64,000 bases of DNA from Bacteroidia bacterium (lineage in GTDB: Bacteria; Bacteroidota; Bacteroidia; B-17B0; Aurantibacillaceae): the NCBI GenBank assembly GCA_016787785.1, contig JAEUTO010000007.1, positions 24,733 through 88,732 of the forward strand. The letters run 5' to 3'. This document shows positions 1-7,699 of the stretch, in pieces (within the stretch, counting starts at the first letter, position 1; each line of letters opens with the position of its first letter). Below the pieces are notes generated by a model that saw only the letters and a list, made by a program, of their open reading frames with translations, searched no databases and had not been told where the DNA came from. Both the position numbers and the translations under genes were made by a program.

Positions 1-837
1 CCTTTGGTTGCGGTAGTAGATTTTGGTAAAGCCGATGAATACATCGAAGAAGGCACCAGGATAAGTGCAGACTTCTACTCCATAATGTTTAAAAATTATT
101 GCGCTAATAAATTGCGCTATGGCCGGCAATCATACGATTTTCAAGAAGGCAATTTAATTTGTATTGCACCAAAGCAGGTGCTTACAATGGACAAAGAAAT
201 TGAAAAAAAAGAAAATATGATGGGTTGGGGTTTGTTCTTTCACCCTGACCTACTTCGTGGCACTTCGTTAGGCAGCAAAATGAATGAATACACGTATTTT
301 TCTTACGAAACCTCTGAAGCCTTGCACCTGTCTGATAAAGAAAAACAAACCCTCTACGACTGTGTACAAAAAATTGAAACCGAATTGCAAGAAAATATTG
401 ACAGTCACAGTCGAAACTTAATTGTAACAAACATTGAACTTTTATTAAATTATCTTTCGCGTTATTACGGCCGACAATTTATTACACGCAAAAACAGTAA
501 CTCAAAAGTGGTTTCGCAAATTGAACATCTATTAAAAAATTATTTTACATCAGACAAATTAAAAGAGGCTGGCCTACCCACAGTAAAATATTTGGCAGAC
601 AATGTGCACTTATCGGCAAGTTATTTAAGCGACTTATTAAAAAAAGAAACAGGAATGAATGCGCAAGATCACATTCATTATTACTTAATTGAAGAGGCAA
701 AAAATATATTGCTTAACTCCGACAGTTCAGTAAGCGAAATTGCATATTCATTGGGTTTTGAGTACCCCCAATATTTTAGTAAACTCTTTAAACAAAAAAC
801 AGGGCAAACACCAATTGAATACAGAAGCTTAAATTAA
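1..837 (+). CDS. AraC-family transcriptional regulator, 5' truncated
   Basis: A DNA-binding regulator whose reading frame is already open at base 1, so the true start lies outside the window; a TTG at base 4 is only the first in-frame start-like codon. About 190 residues of effector or cupin-like domain come first. The last ~85 residues form the double helix-turn-helix of AraC proteins: first helix-turn-helix around LADNVHLSASYLSDLL, second around VSEIAYSLGFEYPQYFSKLF, ending in the usual P.EYR. The target genes are unknown; a cation pump follows after a 216-bp gap on the same strand. The family call is firm, the ligand unknown. Confidence 0.9.
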   Translation, partial: PLVAVVDFGKADEYIEEGTRISADFYSIMFKNYCANKLRYGRQSYDFQEGNLICIAPKQVLTMDKEIEKKENMMGWGLFFHPDLLRGTSLGSKMNEYTYFSYETSEALHLSDKEKQTLYDCVQKIETELQENIDSHSRNLIVTNIELLLNYLSRYYGRQFITRKNSNSKVVSQIEHLLKNYFTSDKLKEAGLPTVKYLADNVHLSASYLSDLLKKETGMNAQDHIHYYLIEEAKNILLNSDSSVSEIAYSLGFEYPQYFSKLFKQKTGQTPIEYRSLN

Positions 838-894
838 CGTAAGAGCAAACTACCCGCGCAGGTACATTAACCATCTGCTGCTATGGGCAGTCAC

Positions 895-1013
895 CAACTG
901 CTAAAAGCACCCAGCAGTAGCTGGCAAACACCAAGTTCTATAAATTTTGTATCTTTAAAAAACTATTTGTGGTTAAAGCCAGTTGTCTGTTTTAAGCGCC
1001 AACTGCTAAGAGC
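895..1013 (+). repeat. Imperfect 14-bp direct repeat pair in the intergenic spacer
   Basis: CAACTGCTAAAAGC at 895-908 recurs as CAACTGCTAAGAGC at 1000-1013 (13 of 14 identical). The spacer also carries several CTGCT/AGCAG words. It could be formally read as an N-terminal extension of the next gene, but that translation is not protein-like. No function is evident. Confidence 0.4.
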
Positions 1014-1053
1014 CGCAAAATATTTAGTGCATAATTATATACGGACCAAAAAA

Positions 1054-1929
1054 ATGACAACGCCCCACGAACAGACAGCAATAAAGGCGACCTATTTTAG
1101 TATTGCGGGAAATACCAGCCTGGCAATTATCAAAGGCCTTGCCGGCATTTTTGGCAATTCGTACGCATTAATTGCAGACGCGATTGAATCGACCACAGAC
1201 ATCTTTGCATCTTTTTTAGTATTATTTGGGCTAAAATATGCGAGTCGCCCTGCTGATAAAAACCATCCTTACGGCCATGGGCGTGCCGAACCATTGATCA
1301 CATTTTTAGTAGTGGGCTTTTTAATTACTTCTGCATCGATCATTGCTTACGAAAGCATTAAAAATATTGGTACGCCACACGATCTGCCAAAAGTATGGAC
1401 ATTGTTTGTTCTTGCCCCATTAATTATTTGGAAGGAAATTTCTTTTCGCTTAGTAATGAAAAAAGCGAAAGAAACAAATAGCTCGTCGTTAAAAGCTGAT
1501 GCCTGGCATCACAGAAGCGACGCCATTACATCTATTGCTGCATTAATTGGAATATCTGTTGCCTTATATTTTGGTAAAGGTTACGAAACAGCAGACGACT
1601 GGGCGGCATTATTTGCTTCAGGTTTTATACTTTATAACAGCTATAAAATTTTCAGACCAGCTCTTGGAGAAATAATGGATGAGCATTTATATGACGATCT
1701 GGTTGAAGACATCAGGAAAGTATCTATGACTGTTGAAGGCGTAGTTGGAACTGAAAAATGTTTTATAAGAAAAGCAGGAATGAAATACCACGTTGACTTA
1801 CATGCTATAGTTGATGCGGCCATTACGGTTAAACACGGACATGAAATTGCGCATAAACTGAAAGACACATTGCGTAACGACATACCTCAATTGGGGCATG
1901 TGTTGATACATATTGAACCGAATGCATAA
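1054..1929 (+). CDS. Cation diffusion facilitator (CDF) efflux pump
   Basis: A 291-residue inner-membrane divalent cation/proton antiporter of the CDF family, expected to export Zn2+, Fe2+ or Mn2+. Six membrane segments precede a cytoplasmic ferredoxin-like domain (from about residue 205). The transport site reads E45xxxD49 in helix 2 and H152xxxD156 in helix 5, so the first Asp of the classical site is Glu here. HPYGHGRAEP between helices 2 and 3 is typical. I chose ATG 1054; the frame extends upstream to 883, but that extension lacks family similarity. The stop is six bases before the next gene, suggesting co-transcription. The metal is not predictable by eye. Confidence 0.9.
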   Translation: MTTPHEQTAIKATYFSIAGNTSLAIIKGLAGIFGNSYALIADAIESTTDIFASFLVLFGLKYASRPADKNHPYGHGRAEPLITFLVVGFLITSASIIAYESIKNIGTPHDLPKVWTLFVLAPLIIWKEISFRLVMKKAKETNSSSLKADAWHHRSDAITSIAALIGISVALYFGKGYETADDWAALFASGFILYNSYKIFRPALGEIMDEHLYDDLVEDIRKVSMTVEGVVGTEKCFIRKAGMKYHVDLHAIVDAAITVKHGHEIAHKLKDTLRNDIPQLGHVLIHIEPNA

Positions 1930-1934
1930 AAAAA

Positions 1935-2732
1935 ATGATAGACTTTATTCAGCAACTCAAACACCGAAATGAAACCCTATTCTATTATGGTTTGCTGTGT
2001 CTTGTGTTATCAATTGTTTTTATTATTCTTACGAAATATACAACTACTCAGGTTTACAATGTGAACGCTTGGTACAAACCTTTTAAATTCGCTTTTTCAA
2101 CATTTCTATTTTCTTGGGCCATGGCCTGGTATTGCTATTACTTGCCCAATTTTAATATCAACTTATTCAATTGGTCGGTTGTAATTTTATTGGGTTTTGA
2201 AATTTTTTATATCGCATTTCAAGCAAATAAAGGACAATTGTCGCATTACAATTTATCTACACCGACATATTCAATTTTGTATTCATTAATGGCATTAGCT
2301 GCTACTGCCGTAACGTTATACACAGCCTATGTTGGACTGCTATTTTTCAAATCCGATTTTCCAGACCTTCCTAATTATTATTTGTGGGCTATTCGTTTAG
2401 GGATCATCATTTTTGTTATCTTCTCTTTTGAGGGATTTGCTATGGGCTCAAGGCTTAATCATAGTGTTGGAGCTGTAAACGACAACTCAAATTGGCTCAT
2501 TGTTAGTTGGAGCAAGACAGTAGGTGATCTGAGAGTTTCACATTTTATTGGCATGCACGCTTTGCAAATACTGCCCTTGCTTTCATACTATCTTCTAAAA
2601 AACACAAAATTGACAATTGGCCTTTCAATTGTTTACGGACTTTTAGCTTTGGTAACACTTATTCAAGCATTGCAAGGCAAACCTTTAATCAGTTCAAATA
2701 AGACACAAAAAGAAACACCTAATAATGTGTAA
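1935..2732 (+). CDS. Polytopic membrane protein, unknown function
   Basis: 265 residues with roughly seven hydrophobic segments, beginning near LLCLVLSIVFIILT (residues ~20-33) and ending near residue 250. I recognise no catalytic motif. WYKPFKFAFSTFLFSWAMAWY and the polar stretch SWSKTVGDLRVSHFIGMHALQ between helices look conserved-type and could be functional. It starts six bases after the CDF pump and probably shares its transcript. An uncharacterised integral membrane family is the most that can be said. Confidence 0.7.
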   Translation: MIDFIQQLKHRNETLFYYGLLCLVLSIVFIILTKYTTTQVYNVNAWYKPFKFAFSTFLFSWAMAWYCYYLPNFNINLFNWSVVILLGFEIFYIAFQANKGQLSHYNLSTPTYSILYSLMALAATAVTLYTAYVGLLFFKSDFPDLPNYYLWAIRLGIIIFVIFSFEGFAMGSRLNHSVGAVNDNSNWLIVSWSKTVGDLRVSHFIGMHALQILPLLSYYLLKNTKLTIGLSIVYGLLALVTLIQALQGKPLISSNKTQKETPNNV

Positions 2733-2788
2733 ATAACCCGGCAAAAAAAGAGTAGTTGATTGTAAAATAACCAATAACTTTATGTATT

Positions 2789-3214
2789 ATGAACGTAAAA
2801 GCACAGATCAAAGAGTATATTGCTAGTCAGGCTGAAGCAAAATGCATTGATATGCAAGCATTGCACAAGCTCATTCTTAAAGCTTCACCAAAATGTAAAT
2901 TATGGTTCTTAGATGGAAAAGACGGTAAAGGAAAAACTGTTACCAATCCAAACATAGGATATGGTTATTATACTATAAAATATGCAGACGGGTCAACCAA
3001 AGAATTCTATCGAATTGGTTTAAGCGCCAACACAACCGGGATATCTGTTTATATACTTGGCCTTAGCGATAAGACATACTTGGCTAAAACTTATGGAAAA
3101 AAAATTGGTAAGGCAAGCGTTACAGGGTACTGCATAAAATTTAAAGCGCTAAAAGACATAAACATTGATATACTTGAAGCTGCTATAAAAGAAGGGTTTG
3201 AGGGTAAGAATTAA
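2789..3214 (+). CDS. DUF1801 (YdhG-like) protein
   Basis: A 141-residue soluble protein resembling DUF1801 proteins of the YdhG/CyaY-like fold: an N-terminal helix IKEYIASQAEAKCIDMQALH, the GYGYYTIKYADG strand pair, and a C-terminal helix DINIDILEAAIKEG. The family has no settled function in bacteria. It stands alone on the plus strand and converges on the response regulator at 3231 with only 16 bases between the stops. It has no signal peptide and is probably cytoplasmic. Confidence 0.7.
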   Translation: MNVKAQIKEYIASQAEAKCIDMQALHKLILKASPKCKLWFLDGKDGKGKTVTNPNIGYGYYTIKYADGSTKEFYRIGLSANTTGISVYILGLSDKTYLAKTYGKKIGKASVTGYCIKFKALKDINIDILEAAIKEGFEGKN

Positions 3215-3230
3215 AAAATAAAATAGTAAT

Positions 3231-3932
3231 TTATTTTTCGGGCACGTTAAAAATAAAACCAACACCAAAAACGTTCTCAATGTTAAGTTCAGGATCTTCT
3301 TTTAAATATTTCCGGATCTTGGTTATAAATACATCCAGGCTCCGACCAAAAAAATAATCATTTTCGCCCCAAAGATCTTTTAGCATTTCTTCGCGCTTTA
3401 TAACCTTGTTACGGTGCCTGGATAAATAATTAAGAATGTCGCTCTCTTTTTCGGTAATGCGTTTGGTATTACCGAAAATAGTTAAAGATTGATTATTAAA
3501 ATCGAACGTAAATTTACCGATAGAAGAAATTTCAACTTTGCTTTCAGCGATGTTTTCCGGAATCCTACGAATGACCGCTTTAATTTTCCAAAGTAATTCT
3601 TCTTCGTCAAATGGCTTTGTAATATAATCGTCTGCCCCAAGATCGTAGCCTTTTAATTTATCTTCTTTTAACGACCTTGCCGTTATAAAAATAACCGGGA
3701 TCTTTTTCTCCTTCATTCTTATTCCCTCTGCCAAAGAAAATCCATCCATCTTGGGCATCATCACATCCAACAAGCACAGGTCAAAAGATTGGCTCAGAAA
3801 CGCTTTGTAAGCCAATTCGCCATCCTTACAAAGCTTTACATCAAAACCTTCCGTCTCCAGGTAATCTACCAGCAGCATACCTAAATTAAGATCGTCTTCG
3901 GCTAATAATATTTTAAGTTTCTCTTTAAGCAT
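3231..3932 (-). CDS. OmpR-family response regulator (RprY-like)
   Basis: 233 residues: a receiver domain (1-120) with the acidic pair D13/D14, phospho-acceptor D56 in LLDVMMP and the conserved Lys in YITKPF, followed by an OmpR-type winged helix ending in VFGVGFIFN. It overlaps the 3' end of the sensor kinase gene by eight bases, so the pair is one operon. It resembles RprY of Bacteroides. It plausibly binds the four 11-bp direct repeats at 5239-5282, since OmpR/PhoB regulators bind direct repeats with that spacing; this is inference. Confidence 0.92.
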   Translation of the reverse strand: MLKEKLKILLAEDDLNLGMLLVDYLETEGFDVKLCKDGELAYKAFLSQSFDLCLLDVMMPKMDGFSLAEGIRMKEKKIPVIFITARSLKEDKLKGYDLGADDYITKPFDEEELLWKIKAVIRRIPENIAESKVEISSIGKFTFDFNNQSLTIFGNTKRITEKESDILNYLSRHRNKVIKREEMLKDLWGENDYFFGRSLDVFITKIRKYLKEDPELNIENVFGVGFIFNVPEK

Positions 3933-5196
3933 TTGGTAGTGTAATAGTGAATGTTGTGCCCCGCCCCTTCTCGCTTTGCACTTCTATTGTTCCATGGTGT
4001 AATTCAATGATCTTCTTAATATACGCCAAACCAAGACCAAAACCTTTTACATCATGTAAATTACCGGTTGGCACTCTAAAAAATTTATCAAATACTTTCT
4101 TCTGATATTTTTCTGCTATGCCTATTCCATTATCAGAGAATACAAGCGTTAAATTACCAGAGCTATTAAATGTTTGAATAACTATCTCAGGTTTTTCTTT
4201 TGAATATTTAAGTGAGTTATCAATTAAATTACATAAGGCATTTGTAAGATGTGTTCTGTCGCCCAAAACCAAAGGTATGGTTGCGTCTAAATTTAATTTT
4301 AAGCTACCATGTTTATTTTCTATTTGCAAAGCAATACACTTTATACATTCGTTAATAAGTTCGTGAACATTTAACTCTGCTTTTTGTAAAGGTATCTCTC
4401 CTCTTTCGAGCGCTGTCATGCTCAACACCTGCTCTACCTGTACCTTCAATTTTTCGTTCTCCTGCAATATCACTTCAGAATAGTGTTTGATCTTATCTTC
4501 CTGTTTTAAGGTAGACTCTTTTGTGATCATTTTACCTGCCAAACCAATATTGGTAAGTGGCGTTTTAAATTCGTGAGTCATATTATTTAAAAAATCGGTT
4601 GTGTGCTCAGATATTTGTTTTTCTTTAAGTAACGACAAAGTAGTGCGCCAAAACATAACAAGTACAATAAGAATAAGGGCAACAGAAGTAATAAAAAGAG
4701 TACCCATTTCTGCAATGATAAACGATTCTTTATCAGGAATAATAAGTACTAATTCCAAACCATTTTTACTGGCCAGTTCAGATAAGCGTTTGCTATAAAT
4801 ATTATTTTTAAAGCTTGACTGTCCCTTAATTCTAAATGGAGTAGGTTCTATTACCACAAACGAATAATCCATATGAAAATTATAAAAATTCATAAAGTGT
4901 CTGAACAAAGAATCTATTTTTTTAATATCCGGATTACTGATACAAACTTCAGCGCTTCTGCAAGCATTTATAACAATACTATCAGATGCGTTATCGTTCT
5001 TTTGAATGCTCTGGCAAGTTTCTTTATCAGAATACAAAGCGTCGGCCGTTTTTGAAAGCACCATGTTGGCTTTTTCAGTAAACAGTTCTTCTTTAATTTG
5101 CGCTGTTTCCAATATCCAATTCACTTGTATGAACAATACTATTACCAGTGCTATAGACGAAATGGCAATAAATAAATAGGTTCTGTTAAGTTTCAT
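3925..5196 (-). CDS. Sensor histidine kinase (RprX-like)
   Basis: A 423-residue membrane histidine kinase. Membrane helix 1 is at residues ~7-27, a periplasmic sensor domain with several Cys (61, 79, 85) spans ~30-162, and helix 2 spans ~163-183. The dimerisation domain carries H208 in NMTHEFKTPLTN, followed by an ATPase domain with N-box (NLIDNSLKYS), G1 (DNGIG) and G2 (GFGLGLAYI) motifs. It partners the response regulator downstream. A -7 box TAATTTTG lies at 5205-5212 on its strand, with the direct-repeat array just upstream, which suggests autoregulation. The signal sensed is unknown. Confidence 0.92.
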   Translation of the reverse strand: MKLNRTYLFIAISSIALVIVLFIQVNWILETAQIKEELFTEKANMVLSKTADALYSDKETCQSIQKNDNASDSIVINACRSAEVCISNPDIKKIDSLFRHFMNFYNFHMDYSFVVIEPTPFRIKGQSSFKNNIYSKRLSELASKNGLELVLIIPDKESFIIAEMGTLFITSVALILIVLVMFWRTTLSLLKEKQISEHTTDFLNNMTHEFKTPLTNIGLAGKMITKESTLKQEDKIKHYSEVILQENEKLKVQVEQVLSMTALERGEIPLQKAELNVHELINECIKCIALQIENKHGSLKLNLDATIPLVLGDRTHLTNALCNLIDNSLKYSKEKPEIVIQTFNSSGNLTLVFSDNGIGIAEKYQKKVFDKFFRVPTGNLHDVKGFGLGLAYIKKIIELHHGTIEVQSEKGRGTTFTITLPNA

Positions 5197-5204
5197 GGGT
5201 GTAT

Positions 5205-5212
5205 CAAAATTA
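5205..5212 (-). promoter_or_regulatory. -7 promoter box TAATTTTG for the kinase operon
   Basis: On the minus strand the sequence reads TAATTTTG, matching the Bacteroidota TAnnTTTG element, nine bases upstream of the kinase start codon. The leader would be very short. No clear TTG is seen at -33, which fits an activator-dependent promoter next to the repeats at 5239-5282. Confidence 0.5.
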
Positions 5213-5238
5213 ACTATTTTATGTGTGATTTGCGCTGC

Positions 5239-5282
5239 GTTAACAAGTCGTTAACAAGGCAATAACTAGTCAATAACAAAAT
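5239..5282. promoter_or_regulatory. Four tandem 11-bp repeats, candidate OmpR/PhoB-type operator
   Basis: Four consecutive 11-mers start at 5239, 5250, 5261 and 5272: GTTAACAAGTC, GTTAACAAGGC, AATAACTAGTC, AATAACAAAAT. The TTAACA/ATAACA cores recur with exactly 11-bp periodicity, one helical turn, as in Bacillus Pho boxes and OmpR/PhoB sites generally. The array sits between the divergent -7 boxes of the kinase operon (5205-5212) and the lipoprotein gene (5300-5307). Repeats are directly visible; assignment to the adjacent response regulator is inference. Confidence 0.6.
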
Positions 5283-5299
5283 TTGATCTAAGACTTAAC

Positions 5300-5307
5300 T
5301 ATATTTG
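5300..5307 (+). promoter_or_regulatory. -7 promoter box TATATTTG
   Basis: A perfect TAnnTTTG match 18 bases before ATG 5326. A TTTG at 5282-5285 is closer than the usual -33 spacing. The four-repeat operator ends immediately upstream, so this promoter may be controlled by the neighbouring response regulator. Confidence 0.55.
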
Positions 5308-5325
5308 TACATAAACACTATTACC

Positions 5326-6356
5326 ATGAAACTTTATATTATAAGCCTGGCAGCCGCGAACATTTTTTTTGTTAGTTGTAAAAATGACATTAAAGCGGAT
5401 ACACAACTTAACAACAGATCAACCACCAAAACAAGAATCAAGACTGACGGTAAAGCTGAAGAAGTAATATATCCGCTACAAATAAAGCCGCTGGGCTTTG
5501 ACAGGAACGTAAGTTATATGGGAAAGAAAAAAGATAATTGCTAAAAAATATTATTTTGAGAGCGCAAATCATATTCTTTACACTTGTTATCGCTTCACTT
5601 TTTAGCTGCGAGCAAACAGAAGCACCCGTTCAAATAACACCACCTGCAATTGTTATTAACGGCAATAAGCTTGACACAGCTTATTTATACAGCTCTTATG
5701 ACGACCGCGGAGCCTTTCTTGAAAAAAATCCTTGTATCACTGTTCAAGTCAGCGGCACTGTAAATACCGGTGTAAAAGGTACATATTATGTAGATTATGA
5801 TTATACAGACGATGCAGGACACAAGGCAGCAACTGTTACGCGAACCGTGCAGGTTGTAGAAAACAAATGTGCTTTTTTAAATGGCGGTTACAATGTTGTT
5901 TGCACCTGTGTTGCAGTTGTGGCGGGCGCTCCAAACCCAACAATTACCACAACCAATTATACGGCAACAGTAGCCCCGGCTATGGAGGATAATTGTTTTG
6001 AATTAAGCTCGATGAAAATCGGATCAGGCTATGTAGTACCCTTCCCTCCCCCATCTATTAATGGCAACTCCATTACAGTTGGTTTTTGGGATCGCGATTG
6101 TATTCCGGGCAGCTGTAGCACAACGGGTACTTTATCGGCCACAAAAAATACTTTTACTATTGAGAGTGTAGCTTACCAATTTTCTCCGGCCATAAGGTAT
6201 ATGTGCAAAAACGTTTACACAAAACAATTGTAAATTAATTGGAAGAATTACCATAACGAAAATAAAAAAGAAGATTTTTGGAAATTCTATTACAAAGATG
6301 GAACTTTAATGTATTCTATTGAATACAAAAACAATGTATCACTACTTAACCATTAA
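5326..6356 (+). pseudogene. MORN-variant (YwqK-like) lipoprotein gene split by an inserted gene
   Basis: The 5' half (ATG 5326 to stop at 5542-5544) encodes a lipoprotein signal with lipobox FVSC and ends ...YMGKKKDNC. A second piece, 6242-6356, has no start of its own and reads WKNYHNENKKEDFWKFYY then KDGTLMYSIEYKNN. TAATTG occurs at 5535-5540 and again at 6236-6241; collapsing the two copies joins the pieces in frame as ...KKKDN-WKNYH..., giving a 109-residue protein with the W-K-x-Y ... KKxDFWKFYYKDG pattern of MORN_2 repeats. The intervening DNA (net 701 bp, not a multiple of 3) is almost exactly one other CDS. I infer an insertion; the ORF pieces and the repeat are directly visible. The 5' half could still be expressed as a 72-residue lipoprotein. 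Confidence 0.7.
5538..6233 (+). CDS. Ig-like (DUF5011-type) lipoprotein, apparently inserted
   Basis: 231 residues from a TTG start at 5538, which lies inside the left TAATTG repeat; TTG 5556 is an alternative and no ATG is available. A hydrophobic signal ends in the lipobox LFSC. Residues ~35-110 resemble a DUF5011-type Ig-like domain (INGNKLDTAYLYSSYDDRGA, then GTYYVDYDYTDDAGHKA and TRTVQV). The C-terminal half has several Cys pairs and no domain I recognise. The start overlaps the upstream stop, so translation may be coupled to the truncated host gene. Missing promoter, missing ATG and a segment only eight bases longer than the CDS at its 3' end suggest a captured coding sequence. Confidence 0.7.
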   Translation: MLKNIILRAQIIFFTLVIASLFSCEQTEAPVQITPPAIVINGNKLDTAYLYSSYDDRGAFLEKNPCITVQVSGTVNTGVKGTYYVDYDYTDDAGHKAATVTRTVQVVENKCAFLNGGYNVVCTCVAVVAGAPNPTITTTNYTATVAPAMEDNCFELSSMKIGSGYVVPFPPPSINGNSITVGFWDRDCIPGSCSTTGTLSATKNTFTIESVAYQFSPAIRYMCKNVYTKQL

Positions 6357-6359
6357 TAT

Positions 6360-6803
6360 ATGAAAACAACCAGACCGGTTTTACCTACTTTAATTGCCGC
6401 GGCAATAGTTATAGGAGTTGCTGCTTGTCATACAACTAAAAAAAATACAACAAAAACAGAGGCAACACCCATTCCCGTTGCAACAACAGCAACAAAAACA
6501 GAACCTGCCAAAACTTCTTTTTCAAATTTTTCAGGCTCGGCTACTCCGGGCGAGCAACAGGTTAATGCCATACAAATGAGAAATCCGGGAACAACCTTAG
6601 AACAGTTAACCAAAGGACATTCTATTTACACCGGCGAATGTAGCAGTTGTCACCGGGTATTTAGCGTGTATGATTATACACAAGAAGCCTGGCCGGGAAT
6701 TATTGATAGAATGGCTCTTAAAGCAGGAATAACGAACGACCAAAAAGATGCTTTATCAAGATATATCTTTTCTATGAAAGCAACCCAACCCAACGGGAAA
6801 TGA
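6360..6803 (+). CDS. Mono-heme cytochrome c lipoprotein
   Basis: 147 residues with a lipoprotein signal (lipobox ending at C23), a Thr/Lys-rich linker (24-60) and a small class I cytochrome c domain: heme motif C94-S-S-C97-H98 and probable axial ligand M118 in WPGIIDRMALKAG. It is expected to be anchored on the periplasmic or outer face and to carry electrons; the partner is unknown. Its stop overlaps the start of the hydrolase by four bases (ATGA), so the two genes are an operon. Only three bases separate its ATG from the stop of the split lipoprotein gene. Confidence 0.85.
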   Translation: MKTTRPVLPTLIAAAIVIGVAACHTTKKNTTKTEATPIPVATTATKTEPAKTSFSNFSGSATPGEQQVNAIQMRNPGTTLEQLTKGHSIYTGECSSCHRVFSVYDYTQEAWPGIIDRMALKAGITNDQKDALSRYIFSMKATQPNGK

Positions 6804-7636
6804 GCAAAAAATTACTGATACTCTTTTCGCTTTTTTGTTTTTCATTCATGCCATGGCATTTGGGTAAAGACAAAGAACAATTTGTTGAAATTAGAGGTAA
6901 AAAGCAATATTACGTAATAAAAGGCACAGGCGAACCTTTGGTGGTTTTTATTACGGGGCTTGGCCCAACTATGGATGATTTTTCCGGACTTCAAAATAGA
7001 ATTGCAAAAAAAACTAAAACATTATGTTATAACAGAGCCGGAGTTGGCAAGTCTGAATCGTATAACAATGAACGTAGCCTCGAAAACATTTCCGCAGAAT
7101 TAAAAGAACTATTAGATAAAGTTGGAATAGATAAGTCTGTAATTTTAGTTGGACATTCGCGTGGCGGATTGATCTTACGGTATTTTATAGATAAATACCC
7201 TGGTAAGGTTTGTGGTGCCGTTCTGATTGATCCTGCACTTCCGGAACTAAAACCAATGCGAAGAGCCTTACGAACAACAGAAGAGAAAATTGAATTTGAT
7301 AAATATTATAACTCATTTATCACAGATAGCACAAAATATTCGGCGATCATAAGAAATGAATTCAGGAATTTTTACACAACAGACTCCGTTTCTGTTGCAA
7401 ATAAAGGATTTATAAATACTATTCCTACTACAATAATTGGCTCAGTTAAAGCAACAAAAGACAAATACGGCAAAGAAGATAATACGATCAAAACAGAGCT
7501 ATTTAATGATTACGTAAAAAAGTTTCCGCAAATAAAATTGGTCTTGACAAATAAGTCGGGCCATTTTATTCACGATGAAGAACCAAAATTAATAAGCGAC
7601 GAAATTTTACTGGTTATAAAGAAAATAAAAGGATAG
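6800..7636 (+). CDS. Secreted alpha/beta-hydrolase
   Basis: 278 residues with an N-terminal hydrophobic signal (1-~18) and an alpha/beta-hydrolase fold. The nucleophile elbow is GHS120RGG; the oxyanion strand reads VVFITGLGPTMDDF; a catalytic His is likely in KSGHFIHDEEP near the end. Substrate unknown; esterase or lactonase-type chemistry is plausible. It overlaps the cytochrome c gene by four bases. A strong bidirectional terminator follows, ending the transcript against the convergent Kelch gene. Confidence 0.85.
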   Translation: MSKKLLILFSLFCFSFMPWHLGKDKEQFVEIRGKKQYYVIKGTGEPLVVFITGLGPTMDDFSGLQNRIAKKTKTLCYNRAGVGKSESYNNERSLENISAELKELLDKVGIDKSVILVGHSRGGLILRYFIDKYPGKVCGAVLIDPALPELKPMRRALRTTEEKIEFDKYYNSFITDSTKYSAIIRNEFRNFYTTDSVSVANKGFINTIPTTIIGSVKATKDKYGKEDNTIKTELFNDYVKKFPQIKLVLTNKSGHFIHDEEPKLISDEILLVIKKIKG

Positions 7637-7647
7637 ATCATTAAACA

Positions 7648-7682
7648 AAAAACCCCGCTTCGGAAACAGAAACGGGGTTTTT
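7648..7682. terminator. Bidirectional rho-independent terminator
   Basis: The 10-bp stem AAAAACCCCG (7648-7657) pairs with CGGGGTTTTT (7673-7682) around a 15-base loop, with A and T runs on both sides. It lies between the convergent hydrolase and Kelch genes and can serve both. Confidence 0.9.
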
Positions 7683-7699
7683 AAGTAATAAAATTATAA

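Noticed and set aside
883..1053. N-terminal extension of the CDF pump from ATG 883
   Set aside because: The extra 57 residues do not look like any CDF N-terminus and cover a repeat-bearing spacer; ATG 1054 gives a normal protein.
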